This document shows, piece by piece, positions 44,931 to 54,453 of a stretch of DNA of 64,000 bases. The DNA is from Corynebacterium tuberculostearicum. GTDB lineage: Bacteria > Actinomycetota > Actinomycetes > Mycobacteriales > Mycobacteriaceae. The stretch spans positions 1,054,001-1,118,000 of the forward strand of contig NZ_CP073092.1 of the NCBI RefSeq assembly GCF_030506365.1, written 5' to 3'. The translations under genes and the position numbers were made by a program. The notes under the pieces are model-generated. The model saw only the letters and a list, made by a program, of their open reading frames with translations. It was not told the DNA's origin and did no database searches. How positions within the stretch are numbered: position 1 is the first letter of the stretch; the number at the start of each line of letters is the position of its first letter.

Positions 44931-46498
44931 TAGTCAATCGTTTCCTTCAGTCGCTCCTCGCGCAGTGGCAGGAGGAGGATGAGGGCGACGATAACCAGCG
45001 GAACCATGAGGGCGATGACCGGGGTCAGTCCGTCATTGTAGGAGTTGAGGATTGCTTCCTCGATGGGCTTGGGGAAGGACGCAACCAAATCCGGGGTGAG
45101 GCTATTGGCACCGCCATTGGCGTCGCCGAACTTCTCCGCGTAGGCGGCGCCCTCCGGTCCCATCTTCTGGAAAGCCTCTGGCAAGCGGGCGGCCATCTCA
45201 TCCTTCATATTGTGGATGAACATGGAGCCAACCAGGGAAGCACCCAGTGCGGAGCCGATCTGGCGGAAGAAGTTATTCGCCGCGGTAGCCGTACCCACCT
45301 GGGACAGCGGGAAGGAGTTCTGGACGATGAGCACGAGGACCTGGATAACCATGCCCAGGCCGATGCCGAAGACGAGGAACTCGCAGCCCAGCTGCTTCAG
45401 GGAAGTCTCTACGGAGAGGTGGGACATCCAGAACAGGGCGCCGGCGGTAATCGCCAGGCCGATGATGGGGTAGACCTTGTAGTGGCCGGTGCGGGCGATG
45501 ATAAAGCCCACGCCAGTGGAGGTGCCGATAAGGCCAACCATCATCGGGATCATCATGAGACCCGCCTTGGTTGGGGTCAGGGTGTGCACCATCTGCAGGT
45601 AGGTAGGCATGTAGCCCAGAACACCGAACATTGCCAGGCCAAGTACCACGCCGGAGAGGGTAGTCAGGGCCATGTTGCGGTTCTTGAATAGGCGAACCGG
45701 GATGAGCGGTTCCTTGGCGCGCAGCTCCACAAAGACGGTGATGATGGCGCCGATAATGGTGATGGCACCCAAGGTGAGGATCATGGAAGAGCCCCACTCG
45801 TACTCGGTGCCGCCCCAGGTGGTCATGAGGATAAGGGAAGCGGTGGTGATGGCGATGAAGGTGGCACCAAGCCAGTCAAAGCGCTTCATATCGGCATCAC
45901 CTACGCGCAGGTGCAGCACGAGGGTGCACACGATAATGGCGAGGATACCCAGCGGGATGTTCATCCACATGCCCCAGCGCCAGCCTGGGCCGTCGGTGAA
46001 CCAGCCGCCGAGGACGGGGCCTAGAACGGAGGACAGGCCGAAGACGCCGCCCATGATGCCCATGAACTTGCCGCGCTCACGGGAGGAGGTGACCTCGGCG
46101 ATGATGGACTGGGAGGAAATCATCATGAAACCTGCGCCAAAGCCCTGTACAGCGCGGGCGATGATCAACAGGGTCATGGAGTTTGCAAAGCCGCCGAGGG
46201 TAGAGCCCACGACGAAGGTGGCGATACCACCGATGTAGAGCCACTTGCGGCCCAGCATGTCACCCAGCTTGCCGGAAATAGGCATGGCGATGGTCATGGT
46301 GACAAGGAAGGCGGAGATGACCCAGCTCATGTGGTCGACGCCGCCGAGCTCACCAACGATGGTGGGAAGAGCAGTAGAGAAGATCATTTGGCCCAAAGAG
46401 CTCATCAGCATGGTGAGCATCAAAGCCGAGAAGATAAGCCCGAGGTTATCGGCTCGGGACTGGCCCTGCGTGGGGGCCTTAGTAGCCGTATCTACCAT
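44930..46498 (-). CDS. DHA2-family MFS drug exporter
   Basis: Membrane antiporter of 522 residues with about fourteen hydrophobic segments, the DHA2 (EmrB/QacA) architecture. Motif A GKLGDMLGRKWLYIGG follows the second helix; motif C-like GLSSVLGPVLGGWFTDG marks antiporters. A large extracellular segment near 440-480 is acidic. ATG at 46498 is preferred with AAAGGA upstream; a longer in-frame form would lie within the regulator gene. It overlaps the tetR gene by 7 nt, forming a regulator-pump operon likely induced by its own substrates. Confidence 0.9.
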   Translation of the reverse strand: MVDTATKAPTQGQSRADNLGLIFSALMLTMLMSSLGQMIFSTALPTIVGELGGVDHMSWVISAFLVTMTIAMPISGKLGDMLGRKWLYIGGIATFVVGSTLGGFANSMTLLIIARAVQGFGAGFMMISSQSIIAEVTSSRERGKFMGIMGGVFGLSSVLGPVLGGWFTDGPGWRWGMWMNIPLGILAIIVCTLVLHLRVGDADMKRFDWLGATFIAITTASLILMTTWGGTEYEWGSSMILTLGAITIIGAIITVFVELRAKEPLIPVRLFKNRNMALTTLSGVVLGLAMFGVLGYMPTYLQMVHTLTPTKAGLMMIPMMVGLIGTSTGVGFIIARTGHYKVYPIIGLAITAGALFWMSHLSVETSLKQLGCEFLVFGIGLGMVIQVLVLIVQNSFPLSQVGTATAANNFFRQIGSALGASLVGSMFIHNMKDEMAARLPEAFQKMGPEGAAYAEKFGDANGGANSLTPDLVASFPKPIEEAILNSYNDGLTPVIALMVPLVIVALILLLPLREERLKETID

Positions 46499-47115
46499 CG
46501 CATTCCTTTCATAAAATCTGTTATTAGCGTGAGGGAGGTATCGAGTCGCGCGTGGAGGTCCTTGCTGCAATCCGCATCGGGGGATGCCATCGCGAGCCAA
46601 AGTGCCTCGCGGACGAGGCCGGCGATGAGCATCGCCTCGGTACTTGCGGAGCAGTTATCGAGGACGCGAAGCTCCGGTTCTGTGGTGAGGCGTTCTTCAA
46701 TGAGATCGATAAGCTCAATGGACTTTGCCCGCTTCCGGCTTATTGCCGCCGCGGCCGCATCCGGATCATTAGAGATGCGCTTGCGGCGGTCCCGGATGGT
46801 CGGGTTGATGTGGTGGCCTTCCATGTGTTGCCTGACCAACTGGAGGACGAGTCCCACCATGCTGGTCGTTGGTTCCGTGAGGAAGAATTCCCGCATCTCC
46901 TCCGTAAACTCGGTGCTTGGAGCACCTAGTACGGCGGATTCCTTGGAGTCGAAATAATTGAAGAAGGTGCGCCGAGAAATACCGGCTACTTCGCAGATCC
47001 TCTCAATCGTGACCGCGCTAAAGGATTGTTCATCCACCAGCTTCGTGGCGGCATCCTCAATGCGCAGGCGCGTCTCGAGGCGCTTCTGCTCGCGTAGTGA
47101 TAATTCTTCTTGCAC
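46492..47115 (-). CDS. TetR family repressor of the DHA2 exporter
   Basis: DNA-binding repressor of about 207 residues. The helix-turn-helix (REQKRLETRLRIEDAATKLV and FSAVTIERICEVAGISRRTFFNYFDSKESAV) is at about 8-58; the C-terminal domain has TetR_C_17-like helices with YVRQHMEGHH-type spacing. GTG at 47115 is annotated; a TTG at 47124 is also possible. TAAAGT lies about 8 nt before the GTG, so a leaderless transcript is plausible. A 26-bp palindrome at 47130-47155 overlaps this promoter, implying autorepression and control of the pump. It overlaps the transporter start. Confidence 0.88.
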   Translation of the reverse strand: MQEELSLREQKRLETRLRIEDAATKLVDEQSFSAVTIERICEVAGISRRTFFNYFDSKESAVLGAPSTEFTEEMREFFLTEPTTSMVGLVLQLVRQHMEGHHINPTIRDRRKRISNDPDAAAAAISRKRAKSIELIDLIEERLTTEPELRVLDNCSASTEAMLIAGLVREALWLAMASPDADCSKDLHARLDTSLTLITDFMKGMRW

Positions 47116-47129
47116 GCCATGCAACTTTA

Positions 47130-47155
47130 CACTCGGTGCAAACTTGCACCAAGTG
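47130..47155. promoter_or_regulatory. Palindromic operator for the TetR repressor
   Basis: Half sites CACTCGGTGCAAA and CTTGCACCAAGTG are inverted repeats with 11 of 13 positions matching. On the minus strand TTGGTG-N17-TAAAGT overlaps the palindrome, so bound repressor would block the promoter. Confidence 0.75.
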
Positions 47156-47240
47156 CAAAAGTGGTGATTTTAGAGGTGCGTTTTCCCTAATGTGTGCTAT
47201 GCCATAGCGCTTGCCGACGCCCCCTTGCCCCAGACATGCG

Positions 47241-47270
47241 AAACCCCGCCCGAGTCCTGCCCGGGCGGGG
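47241..47270 (-). terminator. Terminator of fumC
   Basis: Nine-bp GC stem CCCCGCCCG/CGGGCGGGG with 9-nt loop and TTT on the minus strand, 19 nt after the fumC stop. Confidence 0.85.
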
Positions 47271-47288
47271 TGGCGGTGCGGCGATTAC

Positions 47289-48689
47289 TTAGAAGTTATC
47301 GCGGTCGCGGTTAGTCATGCTCAGCACGTTGAGGCGCTTATCCAGCTCCTCTTCGGTGAGGTTTTCGCCGTCGACAAAGCCTAGGTCAATAACGGCCTGG
47401 CGGACGGTGATCTTCTCGTGCAGGGCGTGCTTTGCTGCCTTAGCTGCGTTCTCGTAGCCAATAGCAGAGTTAAGCGGGGTCACGATGGAGGTGGAAGACT
47501 CCGCAAAGTGCTTCATGCGCTCCTCGTTGGCCTCGATGTGATCGATGCACTTATCGGCGAAGACGCGGGAAGCATTAGCCAGCAGGCGAGCGGACTCGAG
47601 TACGTTACGCGCCATCATCGGGATGAAGACGTTGAGCTCAAAGTGGCCCTGGGCGCCGCCGAAGGCTACGGCTGCGTCGTTGCCTACCACCTGGCCCGCC
47701 ACCATGGTGACGGCCTCAGGGATAACCGGGTTGACCTTACCCGGCATGATGGAGGAACCCGGTTGCAGGTCCTTCAGGTGAATCTCGGCCAGGCCAGTCA
47801 GCGGGCCGGAACCCATCATGCGCAAGTCATTGGCAATCTTATTGAGGGATACAGCAATCGAGCGCATGGCGCCGGAGAACTCCACCAAGCCATCGCGGGC
47901 AGCCTGTGCCTCGAAGTGGTTTTCTGCTTCCTTCAGTTCCTTCACGCCGGTGAGCTTCTTCAGCTCCTCGGTGACCTTGGCGCCGAAGTCAGCGGAGGTA
48001 TTCAGGCCGGTACCAGTGGCGGTGCCGCCGATGGCCAGCTCGCCCAAGCGCGGCAGGGTGGCCTCGATGCGTTCGATGCCCAGCTCGATCTGGCGGGCGT
48101 AGCCGCCGAATTCCTGGCCCAGGGTAACCGGGGTGGCATCCATCAGGTGGGTGCGGCCGGCCTTGACTACGTCGGCGAATTCCTTGGCCTTCTTGGTCAA
48201 GGATTCGTGGAGGACCTTCAGGCCCGGGATGAGGTCATTAACGGCAGCTTCCGTAGCAGCTACGTGCGTAGCGGTGGGGAAGGTGTCATTAGAGGACTGG
48301 CCCATATTCACGTGGTCATTCGGGTGAATTTCCACGCCATTGTTATGTGCCAAGGAGGCGATAACCTCATTGGTGTTCATATTGGACGAGGTACCGGAGC
48401 CGGTCTGGAATACGTCGATGGGGAAGGCGTCGTTATGCTTGCCCTCGGCGATTTCGGTGGCGGCAGCAATGATGGCATCGGCCTTATCCGCATCCAGCTT
48501 GCCGGAATCCTTATTTACCTGAGCGCAGGCTGCCTTAAGCAGGCCAAGGGCGCGAATCTGTGCATTTTCCAGGCCACGGCCGGAAATCGGGAAGTTGTCC
48601 ACTGCGCGCTGGGTCTGTGCACGCCACAGGGCATCTGCAGGAACCTTAACTTCGCCCATGGTGTCATGTTCAATGCGGTATTCAGTCAT
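47289..48689 (-). CDS. fumC: Fumarate hydratase, class II
   Basis: Reversible hydration of fumarate to malate in the TCA cycle. The 466-residue protein has the superfamily signature [12 protein letters not shown] with the catalytic loop, [34 protein letters not shown] and [17 protein letters not shown]. The FumC rather than AspA assignment rests on these motifs and usual length. It follows glpX on the same strand after 85 nt, a pairing seen in other corynebacteria. Confidence 0.96.
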   Translation of the reverse strand: MTEYRIEHDTMGEVKVPADALWRAQTQRAVDNFPISGRGLENAQIRALGLLKAACAQVNKDSGKLDADKADAIIAAATEIAEGKHNDAFPIDVFQTGSGTSSNMNTNEVIASLAHNNGVEIHPNDHVNMGQSSNDTFPTATHVAATEAAVNDLIPGLKVLHESLTKKAKEFADVVKAGRTHLMDATPVTLGQEFGGYARQIELGIERIEATLPRLGELAIGGTATGTGLNTSADFGAKVTEELKKLTGVKELKEAENHFEAQAARDGLVEFSGAMRSIAVSLNKIANDLRMMGSGPLTGLAEIHLKDLQPGSSIMPGKVNPVIPEAVTMVAGQVVGNDAAVAFGGAQGHFELNVFIPMMARNVLESARLLANASRVFADKCIDHIEANEERMKHFAESSTSIVTPLNSAIGYENAAKAAKHALHEKITVRQAVIDLGFVDGENLTEEELDKRLNVLSMTNRDRDNF

Positions 48690-48774
48690 GTGAAGATCAC
48701 CTCAGTTAATTGGGTAGTGTGTGCTTTCCAGTATGGCGGAGAACCAAAAGAAGGGCCGCCTTCGGGGGTGAACC

Positions 48775-49788
48775 CTACTTCTTGGTTGGCGTGTCGTAGT
48801 CCACGACGGAATACTCCTGCAGCTTGGACAGCTTGTGGATGGAGTCGATGTAGCGGATGGTGCCGGACTTGGAGCGCATAACCAACGAGCGGGTAGTAGC
48901 GCCGGAATTGCGGTAGGAAACGCCGCGCAGCATGTCACCATTGGTCACGCCGGTGGCAGCGAAGTAGCAGTTCTCAGAGGAGACCAGATCATTGGTCTTG
49001 AGGACGCGGTCCAAATCGTGGCCGGCGGCGCGGGCCTTTTCTGCTTCCTCTTCATCCTTCGGCCACAGCTTGCCCTGGATTTCGCCGCCCATGCAGCGCA
49101 TAGCGCAGGCGGTGATGATGCCCTCCGGGGTACCGCCGATGCCCATCATTATGTCGATGGAGTTGGAATCCTGGCAGGTGGCGATGGCGCCAGCCACGTC
49201 ACCATCCATGATGAGGCGCACCTTGGCGCCTGCGGCGCGAATTTCAGAGATGAGCTGTTCGTGACGAGGACGGTCAAGGACCACCACGGTCAGATCGGAG
49301 GGGCGAATATTCTTCGCCTTTGCCACGGACTGGATATTCCATTCCACGGACTCGTTGATGTCGATAGCGCCAACTGCCTCGGGGCCAACGGCGATCTTTT
49401 CCATGTAGAAGACTGCGGAAGGGTCATACATGGTTCCGCGTTCGGCAGCCGCAATGACGGAGATAGCGTTGGGACGGCCTTCTGCCATCAAACGGGTACC
49501 GTCGACCGGGTCTACGGCGATATCCATGGCGGCACCCTCGCCGGTGCCTACCTCTTCGCCGTTAAAGAGCATGGGGGCCTCATCCTTTTCGCCCTCACCA
49601 ATGACAACGACGCCGTTCATCGCTACGGAATTGATGAGCTTGCGCATGGCGTCGACCGCCGCGCCATCGCCCTCATTCTTCTGGCCGCGGCCTACCCAAC
49701 GGCCGGAAGCGAGTGCTGCTGCCTCGGTGACACGAACCAGTTCCATTGCCAGGTTGCGGTCAGGAAGATAAGACGTATTTTCGGACAT
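48775..49788 (-). CDS. glpX: Fructose-1,6-bisphosphatase, class II (GlpX)
   Basis: Gluconeogenic phosphatase, essential for growth on organic acids in C. glutamicum, where class II is the only FBPase. The 337-residue protein has the metal site [27 protein letters not shown], and [22 protein letters not shown]. Lithium-sensitive phosphatase fold. The ATG at 49788 starts [25 protein letters not shown]. Divergent from the DUF4245 gene. With GapB-like GAPDH, eno and fumC it gives the window several gluconeogenesis and TCA functions. Confidence 0.96.
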   Translation of the reverse strand: MSENTSYLPDRNLAMELVRVTEAAALASGRWVGRGQKNEGDGAAVDAMRKLINSVAMNGVVVIGEGEKDEAPMLFNGEEVGTGEGAAMDIAVDPVDGTRLMAEGRPNAISVIAAAERGTMYDPSAVFYMEKIAVGPEAVGAIDINESVEWNIQSVAKAKNIRPSDLTVVVLDRPRHEQLISEIRAAGAKVRLIMDGDVAGAIATCQDSNSIDIMMGIGGTPEGIITACAMRCMGGEIQGKLWPKDEEEAEKARAAGHDLDRVLKTNDLVSSENCYFAATGVTNGDMLRGVSYRNSGATTRSLVMRSKSGTIRYIDSIHKLSKLQEYSVVDYDTPTKK

Positions 49789-49976
49789 GTGTAGTGGTTG
49801 CCTTCCATAGTTTTCTCATCGAGGGGTGTTCCCCTTGATGCTCTACCTTTCCATTCTCGCACTTTTTTGCTCTAATGGGTTCGATTTTGCGCCCCATTTG
49901 TGGGGGATTGGCAGATCTTTCGGGGCAAAAGGGGCCGTGTGGCTTTTTGAAAGCAGGCCGTGCGATACTAAGGCGC

Positions 49977-50546
49977 GTGGCTGCAGAAGAAAGACCAAAG
50001 ATTTTTGAAGGCGCGAAGGACATCTCCCTGTCCCTCGCCGTCGTGGTGATTATGATGCTGCTCGCCGTGGGAGCGACCGGCCTGTGCTCAATTAATTCCG
50101 AAACCCAGCAGGGAGCGGTGCAGGAAGTGGATGAACAAACCTTCCTAGACACCCAAGCCCGCGCAGGGGTCGGTGCTATTCGCAATCCCGAAATGCCGGA
50201 GGGCTGGGAGGCCAATGCTGCCCGCCGCGTAGATATGGGCGGCGAGAACGCCACCGTGGTCAGTTGGGTGACCGCTGACCAAGGGTTTGTGGAGTCTACG
50301 CAAACGCAGGTCGCGGCCGATAAGGCAGGCGAGGCGTACGACGCTAACTACCGCGGCATTGAATCCGCCCGCGAGGTCAAGGATCACCAAGTGCGGGTGC
50401 TAGAAAGCGACGATGATTCCGTGCGCCGCCTGTGGGTTACGGATCTGGGCGATGCCCGCCTCATCATCTCCGGCGCTGCGGACGACAGTGACTTTGAGGC
50501 TGCTACCGCTGCGTTTATCGACGCCGCACCTATAGCCGAAAAATAA
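49977..50546 (+). CDS. DUF4245 domain membrane protein
   Basis: Conserved actinobacterial protein of 189 residues, unknown function. A short cytoplasmic N-terminus, one membrane segment (about 18-36), then an extracytoplasmic alpha/beta domain (GWEANAARRVDMGGENATVVSWVTADQGFVESTQTQ to TDLGDARLIISG). GTG at 49977 lies 7 nt after GATACT (49964-49969) and is probably leaderless; the in-frame extension to 49875 is not family-like. In actinobacteria it usually lies beside glpX and xseAB. Overlaps the convergent small gene by 17 bp. Confidence 0.8.
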   Translation: MAAEERPKIFEGAKDISLSLAVVVIMMLLAVGATGLCSINSETQQGAVQEVDEQTFLDTQARAGVGAIRNPEMPEGWEANAARRVDMGGENATVVSWVTADQGFVESTQTQVAADKAGEAYDANYRGIESAREVKDHQVRVLESDDDSVRRLWVTDLGDARLIISGAADDSDFEAATAAFIDAAPIAEK

Positions 50547-50898
50547 CCTCGCCCAAGCCTTCTTCCGCGGCGGTGGCACTAAGACCGTCGCCGGCCTGAG
50601 CAATAACTCCAGCTAGGGCCTGCGAATCTAGGCCGCTGAGGCGTGTTTTTCCTGCAAAGACGTCGATGCGCTCACGCTGCGAGCGCTGCGGATAAATGGC
50701 AATCTCGCGTACTTTGTCGTCCGTAAACCGCAGCACTACGGATTGGGAGAAGTAGCTCACCTCATTATCGTCGCGGGTGTGTGCAGGGCCGAAGAATTCT
50801 TCTACGAAGTCTCGGGAGTCTCCCGCCATGATGGAACCGGCGGCCGCGGATTTCGACACAAAATCCACGCGCTCGCCTGGATAACCATAGATCTGCAC
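50530..50898 (-). CDS. Uncharacterised protein translationally coupled to xseB
   Basis: Protein of 122 residues, not recognised. It begins with GTG overlapping the TAG of xseB (TAGTG), so it is real and translationally coupled. The sequence is mixed alpha/beta with no signal peptide: VDFVSKSAAAGSIMAGDSRDFVEEFFGPAHTRDDNEVSYFSQSVVLRFTDDKVREIAIYP suggests a small ligand- or protein-binding domain. Its 3' end overlaps DUF4245. A role with exonuclease VII is possible from position but nothing more. Confidence 0.6.
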   Translation of the reverse strand: MQIYGYPGERVDFVSKSAAAGSIMAGDSRDFVEEFFGPAHTRDDNEVSYFSQSVVLRFTDDKVREIAIYPQRSQRERIDVFAGKTRLSGLDSQALAGVIAQAGDGLSATAAEEGLGEVIFRL

Positions 50899-51167
50899 TA
50901 CTCGTCTCCTTCAGCGTCTGCGTCCTCGGCCTTATCGAGCGCGTCTTCCACACGCTTTGCCGCGCCGTCGAGGTGCGCCTCGCACGCACGGGCAAGGGCC
51001 TCGCCGCGCTCCCAATACTTTAGCGACTCATCCAAACCCATCTGCCCAAGCTCGAGAATCTTGACGGTTTCAATGAGCTCATCGCGGGCTTGCTCATAGC
51101 TCAATTCTTCTACTGGGGTAAAAGCATCCTGGCCTGGCTGGCCGGTACCAATGGTGTCATCGGACAT
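50898..51167 (-). CDS. xseB: Exodeoxyribonuclease VII small subunit
   Basis: Small subunit (89 residues) of the single-strand DNA exonuclease, binding the large subunit's coiled coil. Family core: [55 protein letters not shown]-terminal polar extension of about 15 residues and an acidic tail. AGGAGA lies just before the ATG. It follows xseA with a 21-nt gap. Confidence 0.95.
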   Translation of the reverse strand: MSDDTIGTGQPGQDAFTPVEELSYEQARDELIETVKILELGQMGLDESLKYWERGEALARACEAHLDGAAKRVEDALDKAEDADAEGDE

Positions 51168-51188
51168 GATTTTCTCCTCGGTTGGTGA

Positions 51189-52430
51189 TTAATCGGCGGC
51201 CTGGGAGGCCATAGAAACTGCGGTAATAGATCCATCGCCCACGCGAATGCGCAGTTGAGCGCCAGGCGGGGATTGCTTATAAGAGGTGACAACCTCGGGC
51301 CCGGAACCGTCCTTGGGTACTACCTGGACAATGGAGTACCCGCGGGCGAGAGTCGCCGACGGTCCCAACGCCGATACGCGGGCGCGCAGCGATTCCACGT
51401 GGCGGGTTTCTCGCTCCACCATGACTTCAATTTCTCGCCGCATGGTAGCGCGGGTTCGCTCCACCTCCTCGCGGCGAGCACGGATAGGGGTCATCGGGTC
51501 TGCCATGACAGGCCGGGAACGAATATTGTCGAGGCCGCGACGTTCCCTTTCCACCCAGCCGCGCAGCGCGGCCGCCATGCGAGAGCGAGCCTCTGCGACG
51601 ATGGCGCGTTCCTCGGCCACAGAGGGCACGACGCGCTTTGCGGCGTCGGTAGGCGTGGCAGCGCGCAGGTCGGCGACGTTATCGAGCACTGGGCTATCCG
51701 GCTCGTGACCAATGGCGGAGACTACTGGGGTGCCGGCCGCAGCCACTGCGCGTTGCAGTGCTTCTTCTGAGAAGGGAAGCAGATCTTCTACGGAGCCGCC
51801 GCCACGGGCGATGATGATGACGTCGACCTCAGGATCCGCATCAAGCTGCTGGAGCGCATCAATAACCTCAGGTACGGTATTCGCACCCTGAACCGCAGTA
51901 TTGAGGACGCGGAATTGCACCGCTGGCCAGCGGTCATGGGCTACCGCCATCACATCCCGCTCTGCAGCAGAACCACGGCCGGTAATCAGCCCAATTTTGT
52001 GCGGCAGGTAGGGGAGAGGCCTCTTGCGAGCGGGATCGAAAAGTCCTTCAGCGGCTAGCTGTTGGCGCAGCTTTTCAATGCGAGCAAGCAGGTCGCCTAT
52101 GCCTACATGACGAATTTCGGTGGTCCATAGTGAAAAGGATCCGCGTCCCGCGTAAAAGGCGGGCTTACCGTGGACAATGACGCGGTCGCCGTCTTTCAGC
52201 GGCGCCGATAATGACTGCAGCATCGATGATGGGCAAGTCAATTGCACGGACTTTTCCTGCTGTACGTCACGCAGTGTGAGGTAGGACAGCTTCCAGGTGG
52301 GCTTGAAGTTAATTTGGGTCAACTGACCCTCTACCCACAGGTAACCCAGGCGCTCAATCCAGCCCTTGACTTGGTCATTGACCTTGCCAACGGGCCAGGG
52401 AGTATCCGGAGTATTTGCCGGTTGATTCAC
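51189..52430 (-). CDS. xseA: Exodeoxyribonuclease VII large subunit
   Basis: Catalytic subunit (413 residues). The N-terminal OB domain ([28 protein letters not shown], about 12-110) is followed by the catalytic domain: [13 protein letters not shown], the conserved [48 protein letters not shown], and a C-terminal coiled coil plus ARGYSIVQV motif. All key residues look present. Divergent from ispH, the common actinobacterial order. Confidence 0.96.
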   Translation of the reverse strand: MNQPANTPDTPWPVGKVNDQVKGWIERLGYLWVEGQLTQINFKPTWKLSYLTLRDVQQEKSVQLTCPSSMLQSLSAPLKDGDRVIVHGKPAFYAGRGSFSLWTTEIRHVGIGDLLARIEKLRQQLAAEGLFDPARKRPLPYLPHKIGLITGRGSAAERDVMAVAHDRWPAVQFRVLNTAVQGANTVPEVIDALQQLDADPEVDVIIIARGGGSVEDLLPFSEEALQRAVAAAGTPVVSAIGHEPDSPVLDNVADLRAATPTDAAKRVVPSVAEERAIVAEARSRMAAALRGWVERERRGLDNIRSRPVMADPMTPIRARREEVERTRATMRREIEVMVERETRHVESLRARVSALGPSATLARGYSIVQVVPKDGSGPEVVTSYKQSPPGAQLRIRVGDGSITAVSMASQAAD

Positions 52431-52571
52431 ACAGCCTCCCTTTCTTCAGTCTGCCGTGTTCTTCCGTCTAGTTTAGGGGCCAGCGCAGTTGATTGTCCCG
52501 CTCGGGGTAGCCAGAAAGGTGACGTTAGGCCTCACTATTTTTTTGCGTAGTGTTTCGATACTCTGGGAGCC

Positions 52572-53522
52572 ATGACTGATGGTAAAAATGTACTCCTCGC
52601 GGCCCCGCGCGGATACTGCGCAGGCGTGGACCGCGCAGTCGAGACCGTAGAAAAGGCGCTGGAAAAGTACGGCGCGCCCATTTATGTACGCAAACAAATC
52701 GTGCACAACCGTTACGTCGTAGAGTCTCTGGCAGAACGCGGCGTCATCTTCGTCGACGAGGCTTCCGAGGCCCCAGAAGGCGCCCACCTGGTCTTTTCCG
52801 CCCACGGTATTTCCCCTGCCGTGCGCGCGGAGGCAACGCAGCGCAAGCAGCTTACTTTGGACGCCACCTGCCCATTGGTAACCAAGGTGCACAAGGAAGC
52901 CCAGCGCTTCCAGCGCGATGGCTACCACATCCTCTTGGTTGGCCACGAAGGCCACGAAGAAGTGGAAGGCACCGCCGGCGAAGCGCCTGAGGTTACCCAC
53001 CTCGTGGACGGCGTCGAGGGCATCGCCAAGCTGCCAGAATTCCTGCAGGATGAGAAGCTTATTTGGCTGTCCCAGACCACCCTATCGGTGGATGAGACCA
53101 TCACCATCGTCAATAAGCTGCGCGAGCGCTTCCCGCACCTGGAGAACCCGCCTTCAGACGATATTTGCTACGCCACCCAAAACCGGCAAGAGTCCGTCAA
53201 GGCCATCGCCCCACAGTGCGACCTGATGATTGTGGTGGGCTCTAAGAACTCCTCTAACTCAGTGCGCTTGGTCGAGGTGGCGCTGGAGGCAGGCGCCAAG
53301 GCTTCCCACCTCGTGGATTTTGCCAAGGAAATCGACGAATCTTGGTTGGAAGGCGTCCAGACGGTCGGCGTAACCTGCGGTGCTTCGGTGCCTGAGTTGC
53401 TGGTACGCGAAGTACTGGAGTTCCTGGACGAGCGCGGTTATAGCGACGTAGAACAGGTAACGACTTCTACCGAGACGATTACCTTCGCCCTACCGCGCGA
53501 CCTGCGTCCTGCACGCACGTAA
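52572..53522 (+). CDS. ispH: 4-hydroxy-3-methylbut-2-enyl diphosphate reductase
   Basis: Last enzyme of the MEP isoprenoid pathway, an Fe-S reductase giving IPP and DMAPP. The 316-residue protein has the three cluster cysteines in [13 protein letters not shown] (about 16), [11 protein letters not shown] (about 99) and [11 protein letters not shown] (about 277), with ISPAVRAEA and [10 protein letters not shown] in between. It supplies substrates to the cis-prenyltransferase at 37.5-38.2 kb. GATACT lies 9 nt before the ATG and GGGAG 2 nt before it, so the start mode is ambiguous. Terminator follows. Confidence 0.97.
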   Translation: MTDGKNVLLAAPRGYCAGVDRAVETVEKALEKYGAPIYVRKQIVHNRYVVESLAERGVIFVDEASEAPEGAHLVFSAHGISPAVRAEATQRKQLTLDATCPLVTKVHKEAQRFQRDGYHILLVGHEGHEEVEGTAGEAPEVTHLVDGVEGIAKLPEFLQDEKLIWLSQTTLSVDETITIVNKLRERFPHLENPPSDDICYATQNRQESVKAIAPQCDLMIVVGSKNSSNSVRLVEVALEAGAKASHLVDFAKEIDESWLEGVQTVGVTCGASVPELLVREVLEFLDERGYSDVEQVTTSTETITFALPRDLRPART

Positions 53523-53556
53523 GTAGCGTTCGCCTATACGGCGGTTAAAACGAAAG

Positions 53557-53585
53557 AAAGGCCCGGAAACGGGCCTTTCTTTTTG
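53557..53585. terminator. Terminator shared by ispH and the convergent DUF6542 gene
   Basis: Nine-bp stem AAAGGCCCG/CGGGCCTTT, GAAA tetraloop, T-run downstream on the plus strand; the minus strand also reads into TTT, so it may work both ways. Confidence 0.92.
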
Positions 53586-53587
53586 CT

Positions 53588-54424
53588 TTAATCCTCGTCG
53601 TAGAGGTTATCGTCCCAACCTTGCTTGGGCTGTTCCTTCTCCTGCTGAGACGCCGGAACGGAATCGCCAGCGCGCCGGGCAGGATCCGGGCGCAGTGGAT
53701 TGTTGCGTTCCTCTTGTTGCATTCGGCGACGCTCTTCACGGTCGCGACCACGTAGGCGATCCTTGGGCGCGGGGCGTGATTTCTTCAACGTGTGCGAGGC
53801 GCGGGCGCGCTGCGGAGCGACTTGAGACTGCTTGGAGTTCTTTGCCGGTTTATCGCGCGCCATCAAGTCTGCAACCGATAGGCGCTCCTCGCGGTTGCGT
53901 CGGTCTTGGTCGGCGTCGGCTCGGCGGGAAGCGGTTTCCATTTCGGCGGTGCGCTTGGCCGTCTTGCGATAGCGTGCCCAGCGCAGCCAGGCGATGATTG
54001 CCGCGCCCACCAGGGCAATAAGGAGCCACAGGAACCTCTGAACAAGGGGGAACGCCGCGGTGACGATTGCCGTCTTGGAAAACGCCGATGCGCCCTCTGG
54101 CAAGTTGGCCTTGGTGATAAAGAAACCGGCCACGCCCACCGTTATGGCATACACAATGGGGATAGAAGCCACGGTGAGGAAAAGACCCCGTTCTTCCACG
54201 ACGAGCGCCACCAGCAGCGAGCCGATGACGAGGAACGCGAGGTAAGCCCACCCGATGGAACCCATCAGGATGGAAATAAACGCGCCGGTGAGCAAGAGTG
54301 CCGCGAGCAGCCCAAGGCCCTTGCCCAGCGTGATGCTGGGGAGACCGGAGCTTTGGGCGGCGGAGGACTTTCTTTGCTTGGCTTGTGACACGTCGGAAGA
54401 TCCTACCGGTTGCCGCCGGCCCAT
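53588..54424 (-). CDS. DUF6542 domain membrane protein
   Basis: Protein of about 278 residues. The N-terminal part has four hydrophobic segments (about 30-150) forming a small membrane domain (LGKGLGLLAALLLTGAFISI, WAYLAFLVIGSLLVALVV, GLFLTVASIPIVYAI, FLWLLIALVGAAIIAWL); the rest is a long Arg/Lys/Glu/Gln-rich cytoplasmic tail without recognisable domain, probably disordered. ATG at 54424 is preferred; a GTG four codons upstream is possible. It lies between ispH (convergent) and rmuC upstream on the same strand. Function unknown. Confidence 0.7.
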   Translation of the reverse strand: MGRRQPVGSSDVSQAKQRKSSAAQSSGLPSITLGKGLGLLAALLLTGAFISILMGSIGWAYLAFLVIGSLLVALVVEERGLFLTVASIPIVYAITVGVAGFFITKANLPEGASAFSKTAIVTAAFPLVQRFLWLLIALVGAAIIAWLRWARYRKTAKRTAEMETASRRADADQDRRNREERLSVADLMARDKPAKNSKQSQVAPQRARASHTLKKSRPAPKDRLRGRDREERRRMQQEERNNPLRPDPARRAGDSVPASQQEKEQPKQGWDDNLYDED

Positions 54425-54453
54425 GGCTATTTCCACGCACGAAAGCGGCGGAT

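Noticed and set aside
47418..48881. 487-residue plus-strand open frame across fumC
   Set aside because: Complement of fumC codons with strong third-position bias; no start signal or domain.
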